DNA of 64,000 bases from Cyrtodaria siliqua. Taxonomy: Eukaryota > Mollusca > Bivalvia > Adapedonta > Hiatellidae. The translations under genes and the position numbers were made by a program. Positions 61,512 to 64,000 of the stretch are shown in pieces. Where the stretch lies: assembly GCA_037043455.1 (NCBI GenBank), contig JAWPHD010002635.1, positions 124,001-188,000 of the forward strand, written 5' to 3'. The notes beneath the pieces were generated by a model. It saw nothing but the letters and a program-made list of their open reading frames with translations, did no database searches and was not told where the DNA came from. Position 1 is the stretch's first letter, and each line of letters opens with the position of its first letter.

Positions 61512-62164
61512 GGGGGCACTCCACAGTTTAATGTACATTTCTCAATCATCAAACCCATGACAAGCTCTTAGCCTGAATCCTTGAGCAAAAATAAATCACA
61601 TCATCATTGTGTCATACATTTCTGAGAAGACAATAAAATTACCCATGTTTCCATACCAAATAAAAGTATCAAAAAGCATTTTCTGTACAACTTTAGTCCC
61701 ATTTCTTTAAGATTACCCCACCCCTTAAAACATGCTAAAAATGCAATTTTAGCAATATTTCAAATGTCAATAAATAAAAATAAAAAAAATTCCTACACAT
61801 ATCAGGGTCATGTCATCACTCATAATGCTCTTGCATATCAGGAAATGCTAAATTTTACATACCTAGTCCGGCATTTTAAAAAGTTATTCCACGCTGATCT
61901 CTTCGTCAGTGAAAATCAACCATTTTAACTACTTTTAGGAAGTTTTTGATTGGTTCACATTTTTCTATTTATAGCCTCCAAAAAACCCCAAAGAATGCAT
62001 ATTCCAATACACCAAAATAAACTTAGAAGTAATCAAAACTGAAAAAAACATCAAACATGTGCTTCATAATTATTATAAAGACCATCCATGGACCTAAAAG
62101 ATGCTTAGTTGATTTCTTTCTGATTTACACCATGGACATTCATGCGAAACTGAGGACTGCCCCC
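61512..62164 (+). mobile_element. Terminal MITE copy 1 (GGGGGCA...TGCCCCC)
   Basis: Starts GGGGGCACTCCACAGTTT and ends AAACTGAGGACTGCCCCC, an 18-bp inverted pair with two mismatches. Left flank TATT, right flank TTAA. Non-coding. Confidence 0.85.
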
Positions 62165-62739
62165 TTAAGGGAAAGTTGTCCGTTAAAAAAAATTTGAAAC
62201 GCCCCTTTTTCCATTTCGCGAATTTATTTCGGACGTCTTGACATACGTTTTATTGCGACTGTCCAAAAATTGGCCTAACAGCACCTTTTTAAGATACCAC
62301 TGAAATAGCCTTTTTAACAGCTTTTTTGCAAACTTTTTTCTTTCGGTCTTTTTTTTTCCATAGCATGATAAAGGTCTGAAATTTGCAATCAGAAGTCATT
62401 TCCTCTCTAAAAAGTTGCCTCCTATAACCCGATTTATATAAAGCCGCTATCTTATGCGATTTATTTTTATTTTAACGCGACACGACATAATGACGTCATG
62501 TGACATGACGTCACCCCACATGCTATTCTATGTTTAACGTCATTTTACTATGAAATCAAAATACCATAGCAACCAGTACTTAAATGGGACATTACCATTA
62601 GCAAAGTGTACATATATTGAAACAGTGTTATGGCAAACCCAAGAATTACACAAATGGTTAGTTTTTAAATGGCAAAAAGCCCACCTCAAACTTAGAAAAT
62701 CCTACTAAAATTGCATATACCAACCGCAAGACACATGGG

Positions 62740-63060
62740 ATCTTGAGATACCGCAAGTTAGATATCTCACGATAAGTTGCGATACATCTTGAGAAATTGT
62801 AAGATATATCTCTATTTATTTTGTGATATCAATGACTCGAGACACATTGAGATATCTCAAGATAATTATCTCAAAACTACTTAAGATATCTCAAGACAGT
62901 TATCTCAAGATAACTTGAGATATATTGAGATATCTTGAGATTAATTGAGATATCTCAATACAAATATCTCAATATAAATTGAGATATCTCAAGATAAAAT
63001 GTGATATCTCAACATGGAGTATCTCAAGATAAATTAGACATATATCGAGATAAATAAGGA
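62740..63060. repeat. GAGATATCTCAAGATA palindromic tract
   Basis: Dense overlapping GAGATATCTC, TCTCAAGATA and TTGAGATATC words, each able to pair with its neighbours, sit in the centre of the composite insertion. There is no fixed period and no gene. Confidence 0.8.
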
Positions 63061-63279
63061 TACGGTGCATCGCGGAGTATTACAATATACATATTTTACC
63101 GAGTTGTTCATAATTTGGGTTTCGTAGCAATGCGGGTTGGCCTTATCGACAAATTACATTCTAACCGAAGTAGTTCTCTTCGCAAACAAACCGAATGGTA
63201 ACAAACTTTGAAAATATGTTGAAATACAGACAAAAAATCCTTCATTTGACTGTTTAGTAAAAAAAGGTTTGACCCTTAA

Positions 63280-63931
63280 GGGGGCACTCCACAGTTTAAT
63301 GTACATTTCTCAATCATCAAACCCATGACAAGCTCTTAGCCTGAATCCTTGAGCAAAAATAAATCACATCATCATTGTGTCATACATTTCTGAGAAGACA
63401 ATAAAATTACCCATGTTTCCATACCAAATAAAAGTATCAAAAAGCATTTTCTGTACAACTTTAGTCCCATTTCTTTAAGATTACCCCACCCCTTAAAACA
63501 TGCTAAAAATGCAATTTTAGCAATATTTCAAATGTCAATAAATAAAAATAAAAAAATTTCCTACACATATCAGGGTCATGTCATCACTCATAATGCTCTT
63601 GCATATCAGGAAATGCTAAATTTTACATACCTAGTCCGGCATTTTAAAAAGTTATTCCACGCTGATCTCTTCGTCGGTGAAAATCAACCATTTTAACTAC
63701 TTTTAGGAAGTTTTTGATTGGTTCACATTTTTCTATTTATAGCCTCCAAAAACCCCAAAGAATGCATATTCCAATACACCAAAATAAACTTAGAAGTAAT
63801 CAAAACTGAAAAAAACATCAAACATGTGCTTCATAATTATTATAAAGACCATCCATGGACCTAAAAGATGCTTAGTTGATTTCTTTCTGATTTACACCAT
63901 GGACATTCATGCGAAACTGAGGACTGCCCCC
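63280..63931 (+). mobile_element. Terminal MITE copy 2 (GGGGGCA...TGCCCCC)
   Basis: Same ends as copy 1, with only a few differences visible by eye (single-base A/T-run lengths, CGTCGGTG for CGTCAGTG). Left flank TTAA, right flank TATT. Confidence 0.85.
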
Positions 63932-64000
63932 TATTACGACAATAGTTGTAGTATGTTTGGCCCGCCTAGCTCAGTTGATAGCGAAGTCGACTATTGCGAC

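Larger units (their letters stand above)
61512..63931. mobile_element. Composite insertion with ~650-bp direct terminal copies
   Basis: Two nearly identical blocks (61512-62164 and 63280-63931) lie in the same orientation around a 1.1-kb centre. The whole is flanked by TATT (61508-61511 and 63932-63935), and the interrupted host sequence ACCGAGATTATTACGAC is visible intact in the related copy near 32967. The centre has no frame of note. It could be an LTR-like miniature element or a composite of two MITEs; the TATT flanks fit a 4-bp target duplication. Confidence 0.75.
61160..64000. mobile_element. Second Mutator-like MITE copy, interrupted and running off the window
   Basis: CAATCTCATTAAAATCATAT at 61160 matches the left TIR of the 32611 element. 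Similarity continues (ATTGACCTTTCATCTAATCA-like, GAGAAGATCAACTAAATTCAACC, GAAATGCACT...GGTATGTTTTACATC-like) up to ACCGAGATTAT at 61510 and resumes at 63932 (TATTACGACA, then CCTAGCTCAGTTGATAGCG). The gap is filled by the composite insertion. The right TIR is beyond the window. Confidence 0.8.

Overview
This window is eukaryotic, intron-rich and AT-rich. It most likely comes from a marine invertebrate, probably a bivalve mollusc. That guess rests on the gene's divergence from vertebrates, the dense tRNA-derived SINEs, the dispersed 'AAGATGGCCGCC' and 'AAGGTCAAGGTCA' repeats, and the abundance of minisatellites; it is an inference. There are no bacterial operons, rRNA genes or CRISPR arrays.

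One host gene explains all convincing coding sequence: the 3' half of tomosyn (syntaxin-binding protein 5, STXBP5/STXBP5L family) on the + strand. Eleven exons can be joined with every splice phase agreeing: 4062-5025, 36828-36947, 38237-38359, 41482-41625, 45264-45349, 48743-48833, 50437-50548, 51629-51724, 54185-54309, 57542-57666 and 59580-59717. Together they encode 707 residues: the long variable linker, the C-terminal part of the WD40/Lgl-like body, and the C-terminal R-SNARE motif ending KYKDKKWYQF-stop. The N-terminal exons lie left of the window. A twelfth exon-like segment (12503-12679) has entry and possible exit phases equal to those of the linker exon, so it may be a mutually exclusive or alternative terminal exon.

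Layout. 1-2580: dispersed repeats, including a 320-bp tandem block. 4062-5025: linker exon. 5.0-36.8 kb: one very large intron holding minisatellites (20 bp at 5.2 kb, 42 bp at 8.1-11.35 kb, 26 bp at 17.3-19.0 kb, about 45 bp at 22 kb, 48 bp at 30.3-31.6 kb), SINEs, a LINE fragment, Helitron-like debris and several TIR elements. 36.8-59.7 kb: the remaining exons. 59.7-61 kb: 3' UTR. 61.16 kb to the end: a Mutator-like MITE interrupted by a composite element with about 650-bp direct terminal copies.

The most striking observation is that six exons (38.2, 41.5, 45.3, 48.7, 50.4 and 54.2 kb) each have one splice junction inside a private minisatellite whose repeat unit is a copy of that junction (exon edge plus intron edge). 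Three consecutive exons carry amplified 5' splice sites; three of the following four carry amplified 3' splice sites. This gives dozens of decoy donors and acceptors in one gene. I know of no described system that matches this, and it is the main thing to follow up.
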